This document shows positions 38,825 through 48,458 of a DNA stretch of 64,000 bases, piece by piece. Each line of letters opens with the position of its first letter. The stretch's first letter is position 1. The stretch comes from Roseibacillus ishigakijimensis (GTDB lineage: Bacteria > Verrucomicrobiota > Verrucomicrobiia > Verrucomicrobiales > Akkermansiaceae): contig NZ_JAENIO010000005.1 of assembly GCF_016595415.1 (NCBI RefSeq), forward strand, positions 118,138 to 182,137, written 5' to 3'. Position numbers and translations under genes: made by a program. The notes beneath the pieces were generated by a model, which ran no database searches, was not told where the DNA came from, and saw nothing but the letters and a program-made list of their open reading frames with translations.

Positions 38825-41704
38825 TTACTTGTTGGTCAGGGTGTCTTCTGCGAGGACGCTCCATTCCCCGTCGATGAGGCCGGAGAGGGTCAAGGTGAGG
38901 TCTGTCGTCAAGCCGGCTTGGGGGTAAACTTGCAAGCGGATGGCTCCTAGCCCGTTTCGCAATCGGGTGTCGACCAGGCCATCCTGATTTTGGTCGGAAA
39001 AGAGGCCGTCTCCGGCTCCGATCAGATTGCCGTCCCCATTGTTGTCGACGAGGAGGGGTTTGTCTTCCAGGTCGTAAACTTCGATGCGGGCAGGCGCGGA
39101 GGACTGGACGCGGAAGGTCATGTCTTCCTCGTCGGTGGCAGCTTGCTTGATCAAGTGGTGATAAACCGGGACTCCGTAGAACTCATTGAGGTGATAGTGA
39201 CCGGCATCAATAACAGCTTTGTTAAAGCCCTCCTCCGCTGTGCTGAAGGTCCAGGCCGAGCGTTGTGAGCTTTCGCCCTCGGGTTGCCATTCGACAAGAA
39301 GTTCGCCTTCCTGATAGGGATTTTCATTATTGAGGGAGAGGAGCAAAAAGGTGCCGGGAGCGAGGGTGAGGGGGCGGTGGGCGCGGGCTTCGCCAGCGCC
39401 GATGCTGATGGTGACTTCGCTTTCCAGCGCATTTTCCTGCCAAGAGGAGGGCAAGCCGGAGAGCTCCAGTTGACCGGTGACCGCTTGGTCGGAAAGGTTG
39501 GCGAGGGTGAGCTTGCCATAGCCGCCGCTCGCGGCAAGGGGCACCACCACGGCGGCATTCGGTTGCAGATGGGTGCTGGCCTTTGCGTTTTCGTCTCGCG
39601 AGGCGAGGCTGATGGGTGGCAATTCTTTCCTGAGGATGCCTTCGATGACTTTTCGGTTGAATGGGGGAATGAGGGTTTTGTTCCGTGCGACTTCACGAGT
39701 TGCCCGGGCGAGCTCTTCTGCTTCCGACTCTTGCCCGAAAGCCTGTAAAAGCTGGGAAAGTCGGGCGGCCTGGTGAGCCTCATGCACGGTGAGACCGAAT
39801 GCTCGGGTCAATCGCAGCGCTTCCCGACGCATTTGGAGTGCTTCCTCCCAGCGTTCTTCCAGGATGAGGAGATCGGCGTAAGCCGCATAGAGTCGCCACT
39901 CTTTGATTTTTAGTCCTTGTTCGCGGTAAAGCTTGAGGAGCGCGAGGAGCTTTTTTTCCATGCCTGCGGTGGTGCCTGATTGGATGTGATAGATGACTTG
40001 TTGCACCTTGGCGGGGATGTAGCCTTCTTCGTCAGCCAACCGATCAATAATAGCCATGCCGTTTTCTCTTTCTCCGCGGATGAGGTAATGCTTCGCTTCC
40101 ACCAACTCGGCGTTTTGAAAAGACGCTTTGTTAAGGAAAGGGTTTTTCCGGATTTTCTCTTTAACGTTAGCGATGCGTTCCATTTCACCATCCTCTGCAT
40201 AGCTAATGGCGGAGCGACAATTGGCCATCCCGATTTTTGCTGATTGATGAGAGCGATATCCGTAGGCGCCTGCTTTTAAACCGTTGCTGTGGATCGTCTT
40301 TTGATAGCGATAATAAGAGGCAGCATAGTATCCGAGTTCGTAGAGTTGGGAGGCAATCGAGTTGTTGATTTCCAACCAACGTTCATCGACTTCGTAATCT
40401 TCTTTGAAACCTTTCATCCGCTCGAGCAAATTGAGAAGAGAGAGTCGCCATTCCATAGCTGCTTCTTGCTCGCCGGAGAGGTAGAGGTAGTGGGCGTGGT
40501 CCTCCAGCGCCGAGACGTGTGTTCTGTCCAGTTGCAGGTCATCCATGATGTAGGGGAAGCCATACTGCCAGACAATAGAAATCGGCGTTGGAGGGTCGAG
40601 GGGAATCTCGCGGGTGCGTGTGTTGGGTAGAATTGGAATGCCGGGTCCAGTTTCTGGATAATCCTGGATTTGAAAGCTGTAGCCCATGCGATGCATCTGA
40701 AAGTAGAACATGTCCATGTGCTTTCGCCCTTCGGCATGGCGATAGAGGGTGTTATAAGAAGTTGCTAAATTGGAAGCGATGGTCCGTCCCCGCTCATAGG
40801 CGTCCCACTTCTTCGCTTGTTTGTAAATATATCCGTAGGCAACGATGCTCCAGTTCTTGTCGTTCTTATGTCGGTATTGGGCTGAATGCCACAAAGCCGA
40901 GTGCCAATCCTGATACTTACCACCGCGTTGCTGAAAATGGAGGAAGATTTCATCTAGGAATCGATTGGCTTCTTCTTCTCCCTCTGCGATAAAAATTTGA
41001 TATGCTTTCTCGACGTGCTCGCTGGCCTTGCCAGGGTCCTCCCCTTCAATGGTGATGAAGTTTGCCCCTGGACCGTAATCGGAGAGGGCGGTGGGAAGTT
41101 GTCCCCATTCCCGCAAGCCGCGTTCAGACTCGATGGTGAAGGCAACTTCAGTCTTAGGCAGCTTTTTGCTTTCGTCGTCAAGGATTAAGACGAGAAGAGT
41201 GTCCCCGGGGAGGGTTCCCGACCGCTCGTCTTGCCGAAAAATTGTTTGGGCTACAAACTGCTCACGGTCGGGATAAAAAGATTGGAAGACCTTATATCTC
41301 TTCGCTGTAGGGTTGCTGAAGAACTTTCTCTTGAAGTAAAAAGTTCTTTTGGAATCCTCTAAAAGGACGACCCTAAAGTGAAAGGAGTCGGTTTTAAAGA
41401 AGACTCCGGATTCGGCAATGGGCGGAGCGGTCAACATCAATGCGAGGTTCTCATCGGTCCAATCGGGCAGAGTGATACGAAGGCCGGAAATGGCTTTTCC
41501 CTGATGGTTGAGGTCGAGCTCAGGAAAAGTAGTGAGGGGGGCGAAAGGGCTTCCGTTCTTTCGTCCGGTCTCTGCGAAAGGAAATTTTTCCTGATTCTCC
41601 AAGGCCCACTTTTTCAGTTCGGGAAAGGAGAACTCGTCCTCAGCTTGAATAGAAAGGGGGAAAATGAAGGCTAACAAGAGAAGGAGCCCCAAGGGAAATT
41701 TCAT
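38825..41704 (-). CDS. Large secreted protein with TPR-like repeats, function unknown
   Basis: A 959-residue protein with a signal peptide (FPLGLLLLLAFIFPLSIQA). The N-terminal 250 residues are beta-rich. The middle (about 260-660) consists of helical pairs of TPR type (VDERWLEINNSIASQLYELG, EWRLYAAYADLLILEERW, EALRLTRAFGLTVHEAH). The end is again beta-rich, with a segment containing DNNGDGNLIGAGDG and DQNQDGLVDTRL, which look like EF-hand/dockerin-type calcium loops. No family was recognised. Its codon usage seems a little less G+C-rich than its neighbours, so horizontal origin is possible but unproven. Confidence 0.8.
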   Translation of the reverse strand: MKFPLGLLLLLAFIFPLSIQAEDEFSFPELKKWALENQEKFPFAETGRKNGSPFAPLTTFPELDLNHQGKAISGLRITLPDWTDENLALMLTAPPIAESGVFFKTDSFHFRVVLLEDSKRTFYFKRKFFSNPTAKRYKVFQSFYPDREQFVAQTIFRQDERSGTLPGDTLLVLILDDESKKLPKTEVAFTIESERGLREWGQLPTALSDYGPGANFITIEGEDPGKASEHVEKAYQIFIAEGEEEANRFLDEIFLHFQQRGGKYQDWHSALWHSAQYRHKNDKNWSIVAYGYIYKQAKKWDAYERGRTIASNLATSYNTLYRHAEGRKHMDMFYFQMHRMGYSFQIQDYPETGPGIPILPNTRTREIPLDPPTPISIVWQYGFPYIMDDLQLDRTHVSALEDHAHYLYLSGEQEAAMEWRLSLLNLLERMKGFKEDYEVDERWLEINNSIASQLYELGYYAASYYRYQKTIHSNGLKAGAYGYRSHQSAKIGMANCRSAISYAEDGEMERIANVKEKIRKNPFLNKASFQNAELVEAKHYLIRGERENGMAIIDRLADEEGYIPAKVQQVIYHIQSGTTAGMEKKLLALLKLYREQGLKIKEWRLYAAYADLLILEERWEEALQMRREALRLTRAFGLTVHEAHQAARLSQLLQAFGQESEAEELARATREVARNKTLIPPFNRKVIEGILRKELPPISLASRDENAKASTHLQPNAAVVVPLAASGGYGKLTLANLSDQAVTGQLELSGLPSSWQENALESEVTISIGAGEARAHRPLTLAPGTFLLLSLNNENPYQEGELLVEWQPEGESSQRSAWTFSTAEEGFNKAVIDAGHYHLNEFYGVPVYHHLIKQAATDEEDMTFRVQSSAPARIEVYDLEDKPLLVDNNGDGNLIGAGDGLFSDQNQDGLVDTRLRNGLGAIRLQVYPQAGLTTDLTLTLSGLIDGEWSVLAEDTLTNK

Positions 41705-41950
41705 AAGATAGCATCTACCATGTGCGTGGGACCCTCTGGAAGCTAAAAGGTCATCTTAGATGATAAGTGCGCCGCCTTTTCTTTTTTCGCGGTGAAATCG
41801 TGCATTTTGCCTGAACTGAGTGGCTCTTTTCGCACGGAATGAGAGGGAGCGTTTTCCGGATCGCGATGATCTTCTGCATTCGGATGCCTGATTTTCTGAG
41901 CTTTATTGAGAGGGAGGCTCGGTTGGCTTGGAGGATGCGATAGGAGATTT

Positions 41951-42214
41951 ATGGAAACACAAGTCACCACTCGCCGTCCGGAAACCTTTAGTATTGCGTC
42001 CATCGTAGCCGTCATTTCGGCGATATTGAGTTTCGCCACCGGAGCCGTTCTCGGCTTTGTCTTTGCCGGTCTAGCTATCGTGGCGGGACTTTTTGGTGTG
42101 GTTGTCGCCCTTTCGCCTGCGAAGCGCGGAGGCTTTGCCAGTGTCCTCGCCATCCTGGGTGGCCTCGTCGGTATCGTGGCTGCGGTGGTGAAGCTTCTCA
42201 TGTGGATCTTCTAA
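41951..42214 (+). CDS. Small membrane protein
   Basis: An 87-residue protein; the ATG has a good ribosome-binding site (TAGGAG, 4 bases away). After the polar METQVTTRRPETFSIAS there are hydrophobic segments (IVAVISAILSFATGAVLG and FVFAGLAIVAGLFGVVVAL) and a third near the C-terminus (SVLAILGGLVGIVAAVVKLL). Such small polytopic proteins are common in the phylum; the function is unknown. It lies alone between divergent and downstream genes. Confidence 0.75.
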   Translation: METQVTTRRPETFSIASIVAVISAILSFATGAVLGFVFAGLAIVAGLFGVVVALSPAKRGGFASVLAILGGLVGIVAAVVKLLMWIF

Positions 42215-42335
42215 CCTTTCCCCACGGGTCCCCCTGAAATCCCCGGCTCCGCTTCCCTCTTGAACAAAAAGCCAACATTCGTTGCCTTTTCCATCAAGAC
42301 GGGGGGCGGGGTCTTTCGTTATCTTGGGTGGCGAG

Positions 42336-43280
42336 ATGACGAACGCTCCGATTTTTCAAGGATGTATTCCGGCCCTGATGACGCCCTGCAATGAGGCGGG
42401 GGAAGTAAATTATGAGGCTCTGGTCGCGACTGCCAGGGACCTGATCGCCCAAGGTATGCGGGCAGTGGTCTACTGTGGTTCGATGGGAGACTGGCCGCTT
42501 TTGACCGATGAGCAACGGCAGGAAGGAGTGCGGCGTCTCGTCGAGGCCGGAGTGCCCGTGGTGGTGGGCACCGGGGCGCAAAATACGCGACTGGCGGCCG
42601 AACATGCCGCCCATGCTCGCGAAGTGGGAGCCCAGGGACTGATGGTGATCCCGCGTGTGCTCTCGCGGGGGGCTTCTCCGGCGGCGCAGAAGGAACACTT
42701 TCGCGCGATTCTTCAGGCCGGCGGTGAGCTGCCAGCAGTGATCTATAACAGTCCTTACTATGGCTTCGAGACCAAAGCGGATCTTTTCTTCGCCTTGCGC
42801 GCGGAGTTTCCGAGTTTGGTGGGCTTCAAGGAGTTCGGAGGCGCCAAGTCTCTCAGTTATGCGGCGGAATTCATCACGAGCGGGGACCCGGAACTCACTC
42901 TAATGGCAGGGGTCGATACGCAGGTTTACCATGGTTTTGTGAACTGTGGGGCCAAGGGAGCGATTACCGGAGTGGGCAATGCTTTGCCCAAGGAGATTCT
43001 GCGTTTTGTGGAGTTATGCGAAGCCGCGGCTGCCGGGGATGGTCAGGCTCGCAAATGGGCGCAGGAGCTTTCCGAAGCTCTCACCGTTTTGTCGACTTTC
43101 GATGAGCAGCCGGACCTGGTTTTGCATTACAAGGAGTTAATGGTGCTGGAAGGGCACGAGGAGTATCGTCATCAGCTCTATGCCAGCGATTCCCTGAGTG
43201 ACAGTCAGCGGCAGTTCTTGCACACCCAGTGGAAGCTCTTTCGCGATTGGTGGAGCGCTTGGGAGGGGAAAGGGCACTGA
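42336..43280 (+). CDS. Dihydrodipicolinate synthase-family lyase (probable hydroxyproline-pathway deaminase)
   Basis: A 314-residue class I aldolase-type TIM barrel. GSMGDWPLL, VIYNSPYYG (with the catalytic Tyr) and LVGFKEFGGAKS (with the Schiff-base Lys) match the family. The neighbours are a 4-hydroxyproline epimerase, a semialdehyde dehydrogenase and a D-amino-acid oxidoreductase, so the likely job is deamination of 1-pyrroline-4-hydroxy-2-carboxylate to 2-oxoglutarate semialdehyde, not lysine synthesis. The ATG follows GGGTGGCGAG. It is the first gene of a tight four-gene operon. Confidence 0.88.
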   Translation: MTNAPIFQGCIPALMTPCNEAGEVNYEALVATARDLIAQGMRAVVYCGSMGDWPLLTDEQRQEGVRRLVEAGVPVVVGTGAQNTRLAAEHAAHAREVGAQGLMVIPRVLSRGASPAAQKEHFRAILQAGGELPAVIYNSPYYGFETKADLFFALRAEFPSLVGFKEFGGAKSLSYAAEFITSGDPELTLMAGVDTQVYHGFVNCGAKGAITGVGNALPKEILRFVELCEAAAAGDGQARKWAQELSEALTVLSTFDEQPDLVLHYKELMVLEGHEEYRHQLYASDSLSDSQRQFLHTQWKLFRDWWSAWEGKGH

Positions 43281-43288
43281 AAACGACC

Positions 43289-44287
43289 GTGAGCCAGGGA
43301 ACGAAAGAGGAGGCGAGCGGTCTACGCTTGCAGGTGGTGGACTCGCATACGGCGGGGGAACCTACGAGGGTGGTCGTAGCGGGAGGGCCGGAGGCTCCTG
43401 TTGCGGGGGCGGCGGCGGCCCGCGATTATCTGCGTCAAGAGGCGGACTGGATGCGCTGTGCTCTGATTCACGAGCCCCGCGGTTTCGAGGCCGTGGTGGG
43501 CGCTTATCTTTGCGAACCGACCGACGAGAGCTGTGTGTCGGGCGTGGTTTTTTTCAACAATACTGGCTATCTCAATGGCTGTCTGCATGGCACCATCGGG
43601 GTGATGGAGACTTTGAGGCACCTGGGGCGGATCGAGGCGGGAGTTCATCGCTTGGAAACGCCCATCGGGGTAGTCACTGCCGAGATCGCGGCGGATGGCC
43701 GAGTCACGGTGAGCAATGTTCCCAGCTATCGTTACTTGGAAAATGTGGCCGTGATGGTGCCGGAGTATGGCGAGGTGGTGGGAGATGTCGCCTGGGGGGG
43801 GAACTGGTTTTTTCTCATTGAGGGACAGGGACCGCCCGTTCGCCAGAGTGCCATTGAGGAGTTGACTCGCTTCACCTGGGCGGTGCGGCAGGCGCTCGAT
43901 GCTTCGGCGCTGCGGGGTGAAGATGGCGGGTTGATCGATCACGTGGAACTGTTTGCGACCCCTGCTCCGGGAGTGGCGGCGGATAGTCAGAATTTTGTCC
44001 TTTGTCCGGGGAAAGCCTATGATCGATCGCCTTGTGGCACGGGCACCAGTGCCAAGCTGGCTTGTCTGGCGGCGTCCGGAAAGTTGGCGGAGGGAGAGGT
44101 CTTTCGCCAAGCGGGGATATTGGGCACCTGCTTCGAGGGGCGCTACCAGCGTCTTGACGCCCGCACTATCACCCCCATTGTCACCGGGCAGGCCTTTGTG
44201 ACGGCCGAGACGAACTTCATTATGCGGACCGACGATCCTTATCGTTTCGGGGTAGAATTTCCGCAGGGACTCGATACAAAAAGATAA
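43289..44287 (+). CDS. Proline racemase-family protein, probable 4-hydroxyproline 2-epimerase
   Basis: About 332 residues from a GTG; the conserved part begins at LRLQVVDSHTAGEPTRVV, so a longer start overlapping the preceding gene (GTG at 43,229) is less likely. Both catalytic cysteines are present, in NGCLHGTIG and SPCGTGTSAKLA, which separates true epimerases from the Cys/Thr dehydratase branch. Family members convert trans-4-hydroxy-L-proline to cis-4-hydroxy-D-proline. It sits between the deaminase and semialdehyde dehydrogenase genes. Confidence 0.9.
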   Translation: MSQGTKEEASGLRLQVVDSHTAGEPTRVVVAGGPEAPVAGAAAARDYLRQEADWMRCALIHEPRGFEAVVGAYLCEPTDESCVSGVVFFNNTGYLNGCLHGTIGVMETLRHLGRIEAGVHRLETPIGVVTAEIAADGRVTVSNVPSYRYLENVAVMVPEYGEVVGDVAWGGNWFFLIEGQGPPVRQSAIEELTRFTWAVRQALDASALRGEDGGLIDHVELFATPAPGVAADSQNFVLCPGKAYDRSPCGTGTSAKLACLAASGKLAEGEVFRQAGILGTCFEGRYQRLDARTITPIVTGQAFVTAETNFIMRTDDPYRFGVEFPQGLDTKR

Positions 44288-44291
44288 CTTT

Positions 44292-45869
44292 ATGAAATTA
44301 GAAGGATATTCTCTCATTGGTCAGCAGCAGGGTGCGGGCAAAGGTGGCAGTTGGCAGGCGAAGAACCCGGCCACAGGTGAGGACTTGGAAACTGTTTTTC
44401 ATGCCGAGGACCTGGCAGGAGTGGAGCAAGCGGTTGCTTTGGCCGTAGAGGCCTTTGCGAGCTACGGAGAGATTGGGGGAAAAGAGCGCGCGACTTTCTT
44501 GCGGGCTATTGCGGAAGAGATTGACGCTCTGGAAGAGGAAATCGTGCCTCGGATGATGGCGGAGAGCGCTTTGCCCGAGCCCCGTTGTCGCGGGGAGAAA
44601 GGGCGCACTGTGGGTCAGCTTCGTCTTTTCGCCGATTTGGTGGAAGAGGGCTCTTGGGTGGATGCGCGTATCGACTTGGCGCAACCGGAGCGAGCGCCCG
44701 TGCCCAAGCCCGACCTTCGTTCCATGCAGCGGCCGCGGGGCCCGGTAGCGGTATTTTGCGCGAGTAATTTCCCGTTGGCTTTCTCGGTGGCCGGTGGTGA
44801 TACCGCTTCGGCTCTTGCGGCGGGTTGTCCGGTGGTGGTGCGGGCTCATGCCGCTCATCCTGGGGTGGCCGAGATGGTGGGTCGGGCCGTGCAAGCGGCG
44901 GTGGCCAAGTGCGGATTGCCCGAGGGGGTCTTTTCTCTGATTTTCGATGATGGCATTGAGCTTGGCTCGGCCTTGGCCCGGCATCCGGGGATTCAGGCCA
45001 TTGGCTTCACGGGGTCGCGGACGGGGGGGCGCGCTCTGATGGATCTGGCCGCTGCCCGCAAGGAGCCGATTCCGGTCTTCGCGGAGATGAGTTCGGTGAA
45101 CCCGGTTTTCATCCTGCCAGGAGCCTTGGCCGAGCGGGGCCAAGCCATTGCGGAAGGTTTGGTGGGGTCGGTGACCTTGGGGGTGGGGCAATTTTGCACC
45201 AGTCCGGGGCTCGTCTTTACGGCGGGCACGGGGCAGGAGGATTTTGCCAAAACGGTCAGTGCGGGGATGGCGGGTGCAGCGGCCGCGACCATGCTGCATG
45301 AGGGTATTGCCAAAAATTACGAGCGTGCGGCGGGTGAGCTGGGCGCTCAGCCCGGGGTGACCCAGACGGCCGCGGTGGAGGCCTCCGGCTGTCAAGCGGG
45401 ACCGGCGGTGTTCCAGACCGGGGTTGCCGATTTTTTACAAAACGAGAAACTCAGCGCAGAGGTCTTCGGTCCGGCGACCTTGCTCATCGACTGTGAATCG
45501 ACAGACGATTTTCTGTCGGCGGCGGCGGCCCTGGAGGGGCAGCTGACGGCGAGCGTGCATGGCACGGAGGAGGACCTAGCTGAGGCCGGTCCGTTGCTGT
45601 CTTTGCTCTCGCGCCGGGCAGGGAGGTTGATTGTGAACGGGTTTCCCACGGGGGTGGATGTTTGTCCTTCCATGGTGCATGGCGGCCCTTATCCCGCCAC
45701 CTCCGATGGGGGGAGTAGCTCGGTGGGCACCCGGGCCATTGGGCGCTTCACTCGTTCAGTGGCGTGGCAGGCCGTGCCCGAAAGCCTGCTGCCACCGGAG
45801 TTGCAATCGGCCAATCCACTGGGGATCTGGCGCTTGGTTGATGGTTCATTGAGCCGGGAAGCCGTCTAA
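44292..45869 (+). CDS. Aldehyde dehydrogenase (probable 2-oxoglutarate semialdehyde dehydrogenase)
   Basis: A 525-residue NAD(P)-dependent aldehyde dehydrogenase. It has VAVFCASNFPLAFSVAGG (cofactor site), GFTGSRTGGRALMDLA (NAD binding), the catalytic Glu in PVFAEMSSVNPVF and the catalytic Cys in GVGQFCTSPGLVF. Members of this group oxidise 2-oxoglutarate semialdehyde to 2-oxoglutarate in hydroxyproline or pentose degradation. It begins four bases after the epimerase stop and precedes the FAD oxidase by 19 bases, so it belongs to the same transcript. Confidence 0.92.
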   Translation: MKLEGYSLIGQQQGAGKGGSWQAKNPATGEDLETVFHAEDLAGVEQAVALAVEAFASYGEIGGKERATFLRAIAEEIDALEEEIVPRMMAESALPEPRCRGEKGRTVGQLRLFADLVEEGSWVDARIDLAQPERAPVPKPDLRSMQRPRGPVAVFCASNFPLAFSVAGGDTASALAAGCPVVVRAHAAHPGVAEMVGRAVQAAVAKCGLPEGVFSLIFDDGIELGSALARHPGIQAIGFTGSRTGGRALMDLAAARKEPIPVFAEMSSVNPVFILPGALAERGQAIAEGLVGSVTLGVGQFCTSPGLVFTAGTGQEDFAKTVSAGMAGAAAATMLHEGIAKNYERAAGELGAQPGVTQTAAVEASGCQAGPAVFQTGVADFLQNEKLSAEVFGPATLLIDCESTDDFLSAAAALEGQLTASVHGTEEDLAEAGPLLSLLSRRAGRLIVNGFPTGVDVCPSMVHGGPYPATSDGGSSSVGTRAIGRFTRSVAWQAVPESLLPPELQSANPLGIWRLVDGSLSREAV

Positions 45870-45888
45870 TTGCTCGAAGAAAAGTAGG

Positions 45889-47145
45889 ATGCAAAAAGAG
45901 GGAAAATCGGTGGTTGTGATCGGGGGCGGAGTGGTCGGCCTGGCCAGTGCCTATTATCTGACGAAGGCAGGCCGACGGGTGACCGTGGTGGAGCGCGATG
46001 CTTCCTTAGCCTCGGGGTGCTCGGAGGGCAATGCGGGCATGATCGTGCCCAGTCACTTCATTCCCCTCGCCGCTCCCGGAGTGATTGGCCAGGGCTTGAA
46101 GTGGATGCTGAATCCGAAGAGCCCGTTTTTTTTGCGTCCGCGTCTCGACCCCGCGCTGGCTCGCTGGCTGTGGCTTTTTGCCCGTCATGCCAACGCGGGC
46201 CACGTCAAGCGGAGCGAGGAACTCTTGCGCGATTTGGGCTTGGAGAGCCGCCGCTTGCACGTTGAGTTGGCTCGGGCGAGTGGTTTCTCTCTTCAGGAGC
46301 GCGGCTTGCTCATGCTTTGTCAGAGCGAGGCCGGTTTGGCGGAAGAAGCTGAGGTCGCGGAGGAGGCCAAGCGACTGGGTTTGCAGGTGGAGGTTTTTGG
46401 AAAAGAGCGTCTGCGAGATTTTGAGCCGGATGCGCGGGTGGAGGCTCTCGGCGGGGTTTGGTTCGAGCAAGATTGCCATCTCCGTCCCCTTGATTTTGTG
46501 GAGGCTCTGCGGCAGGAGATCGCAGCGGCAGGGGGAGTCTTTCTCGCGGAAGAGGGGACGGATTTTGTGGAGAAAAACGGACGCGTGGTTGCTTTGCGCA
46601 CGACCAAGGGGAGTGAGGTTGCGGGCGATCAGTTTGTGCTGGCGGGCGGGATTGCGTCGCTTTCGCTGGCCAAGCGTTTGGGGCTCAAGTTGCCCATGCA
46701 AGGGGGAAAGGGCTACAGTCTGACTCTCAAGAAGCCGCGCAAAGCGGTGCAGATTTGCAGCCTCCTGAAAGAAGGTCGGGTGGCGGTGACGCCGATGGGA
46801 GATTCTCTGCGAGTGGCGGGCACGATGGAGATTTGTGGTTCCGACACTTCGTTGAACCGGACTCGCTTGCAAGGGGTGATTGAATCCTTCTGTCGCTTTT
46901 ACCCCGACTTTTCACCGGAGGATTTTGTCGGTATTGAGCCCTGGGTGGGGTTGCGGCCTTGCTCCCCGGATGGCTTGCCCTATCTCGGGCGCGTTCCGGG
47001 ACGGGAGAATGTCATCATCGCCACCGGGCACGCCATGATGGGGCTGAGTTTGGCCCCGGTGACGGGAAGTCTGGTGGAAAAAATCGTGGCCGGAGATGCG
47101 CCGGGAATCGAGATTGCGGGTCTGAACCCCACGCGCTTCGGCTAG
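45889..47145 (+). CDS. FAD-dependent D-amino-acid oxidoreductase (probable D-hydroxyproline dehydrogenase)
   Basis: A 418-residue DadA-like enzyme. SVVVIGGGVVGLASAYYL is the Rossmann FAD motif, followed by VTVVERDASLASGCSEGNAG; the C-terminal FAD segment is LPYLGRVPGRENVIIATGH. The operon implies oxidation of cis-4-hydroxy-D-proline to 1-pyrroline-4-hydroxy-2-carboxylate. The ribosome-binding site AAGTAGG lies directly before the ATG. The stop overlaps the stop of the convergent DUF1552 gene in a shared CTAG. Confidence 0.9.
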   Translation: MQKEGKSVVVIGGGVVGLASAYYLTKAGRRVTVVERDASLASGCSEGNAGMIVPSHFIPLAAPGVIGQGLKWMLNPKSPFFLRPRLDPALARWLWLFARHANAGHVKRSEELLRDLGLESRRLHVELARASGFSLQERGLLMLCQSEAGLAEEAEVAEEAKRLGLQVEVFGKERLRDFEPDARVEALGGVWFEQDCHLRPLDFVEALRQEIAAAGGVFLAEEGTDFVEKNGRVVALRTTKGSEVAGDQFVLAGGIASLSLAKRLGLKLPMQGGKGYSLTLKKPRKAVQICSLLKEGRVAVTPMGDSLRVAGTMEICGSDTSLNRTRLQGVIESFCRFYPDFSPEDFVGIEPWVGLRPCSPDGLPYLGRVPGRENVIIATGHAMMGLSLAPVTGSLVEKIVAGDAPGIEIAGLNPTRFG

Positions 47146-48458
47146 CCGAGGTTGAGAGCTCCGCCTTGGCTCAGTTGGGCGTCGCCGAAGGTCTCGAGTT
47201 GATGGCCGAAGGACTGGGCCAAGCTGAGGTGGAGTCGGTTAAGGGGCTGGCGCTCGGGGAGGGTGATCAAGCGATTGCGCTGGAAACCCGCTCCGCCACC
47301 GATGAGGACGATGGGGATATCGTCGAGGGTGTGGTTGTTGCCTTTGCCCAGCTCGTTGACCCAAACGATGGTGGTGTTGTCCAGCATGTTGCCCTCGCCA
47401 TGGGTCTCCGGGGTATCGCGGAGTTTTTGAGCGAGATAGGCCACTTGTTCGGCGAACCAGGTGTTGATTTTGACCAGCTTTTCGCGCGCTTGCTCGTTGC
47501 CATCGGGTTCGTGGGAAAGGGAGTGGTGGCCGTCCTCGATGCCGAGCCAGTTCATGCGGGCTTGGCCGACTGAGCGCATGAATTGTAAGGAACCGATGCG
47601 GGCCATGTCATTGGCGAGAGCGTTGACGAGGAGGTCCATTTGCATGCGGGCAATCTCGGGCGTGTTGTCATTGACCAGCTCGATATTGGGGTCGATTTCG
47701 GGCTCGGGGTGGACCAGCTCGCCACTGGCAGCAGCGGCTTTCATTTCCTCCTCCATCTGGCGCACTAGGGTGAGGTGTTGATCGAGGAGGGCACGGTCTT
47801 CGGGAGGGAGCCCTTTGGCCACTTTCTTGAAGTCGGCCCCCAATTCGTCGAGCAAAGAGGCGTAGGTGGCGCTGTCCTGGGAGTGACCGTAGAGCTTGGC
47901 CAGCATTTCCTCCGGATCATTGAGCGGGGCCATGGGGCGGTTGGCGCCGGCGTAGGACATGCGCGTCCAGGGATCGGCGCGATTGGGGACCGCGACGCCG
48001 ACTTCCAGGGAGCCGAAGCGGGTGCGGGTGTTGTCCCGGGATTGCAGGAAATTGCGGATTTCCTGGTCGATGGAGAGAGAGGAAGCCCAGCCTGCGGGAT
48101 TGCCTCCGCCCCCGCGAATGTTCCCTTTCAGCAAGGGTGCCCCCGTCAACAGGCAGGACATCCCGCGCATGTGGCTGTCGCCATCACCGCGCACTTTGTT
48201 GGCGAGTCCTTTGATGACGAGGGTGTCTTTTTTGAAGGGTTCCAGCGGCTTGAGAATGGGGGAGAGCTGCAGTTGACCGCCCTCATCGTTGCTGGGCCAG
48301 AAGAGATCGGGAATGGTCCCGTTGGGGGAAAAGACGATGAGCAGGCGCTGCTTGCGTTGGCCGACCGTAGCTGTCTCGGCAAAGCTGGGCAAACTGCTGA
48401 GAAAGGGCAGAGCGGCAGAGGAAATGCCCAAATCGCGCAAGAAATGTCGGCGGTTCAT
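47142..48458 (-). CDS. DUF1552 domain-containing protein
   Basis: A 438-residue protein with a Tat-like N-terminus (MNRRHFLRDLGISSAALPFL). The DUF1552 hallmarks are FSPNGTIPDLFWP, SHMRGMSCLLTGAP, ASSLSIDQEIRNF, TTIVWVNELGKGNNHTLDD and VLIGGGAGF. Members are exported proteins of Planctomycetota, Verrucomicrobiota and Myxococcota, often encoded beside a DUF1592/1588 cytochrome-like protein; that partner is absent here. The function is unknown. It is divergent from queF, with a short hairpin-bearing gap. Confidence 0.92.
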   Translation of the reverse strand: MNRRHFLRDLGISSAALPFLSSLPSFAETATVGQRKQRLLIVFSPNGTIPDLFWPSNDEGGQLQLSPILKPLEPFKKDTLVIKGLANKVRGDGDSHMRGMSCLLTGAPLLKGNIRGGGGNPAGWASSLSIDQEIRNFLQSRDNTRTRFGSLEVGVAVPNRADPWTRMSYAGANRPMAPLNDPEEMLAKLYGHSQDSATYASLLDELGADFKKVAKGLPPEDRALLDQHLTLVRQMEEEMKAAAASGELVHPEPEIDPNIELVNDNTPEIARMQMDLLVNALANDMARIGSLQFMRSVGQARMNWLGIEDGHHSLSHEPDGNEQAREKLVKINTWFAEQVAYLAQKLRDTPETHGEGNMLDNTTIVWVNELGKGNNHTLDDIPIVLIGGGAGFQRNRLITLPERQPLNRLHLSLAQSFGHQLETFGDAQLSQGGALNLG

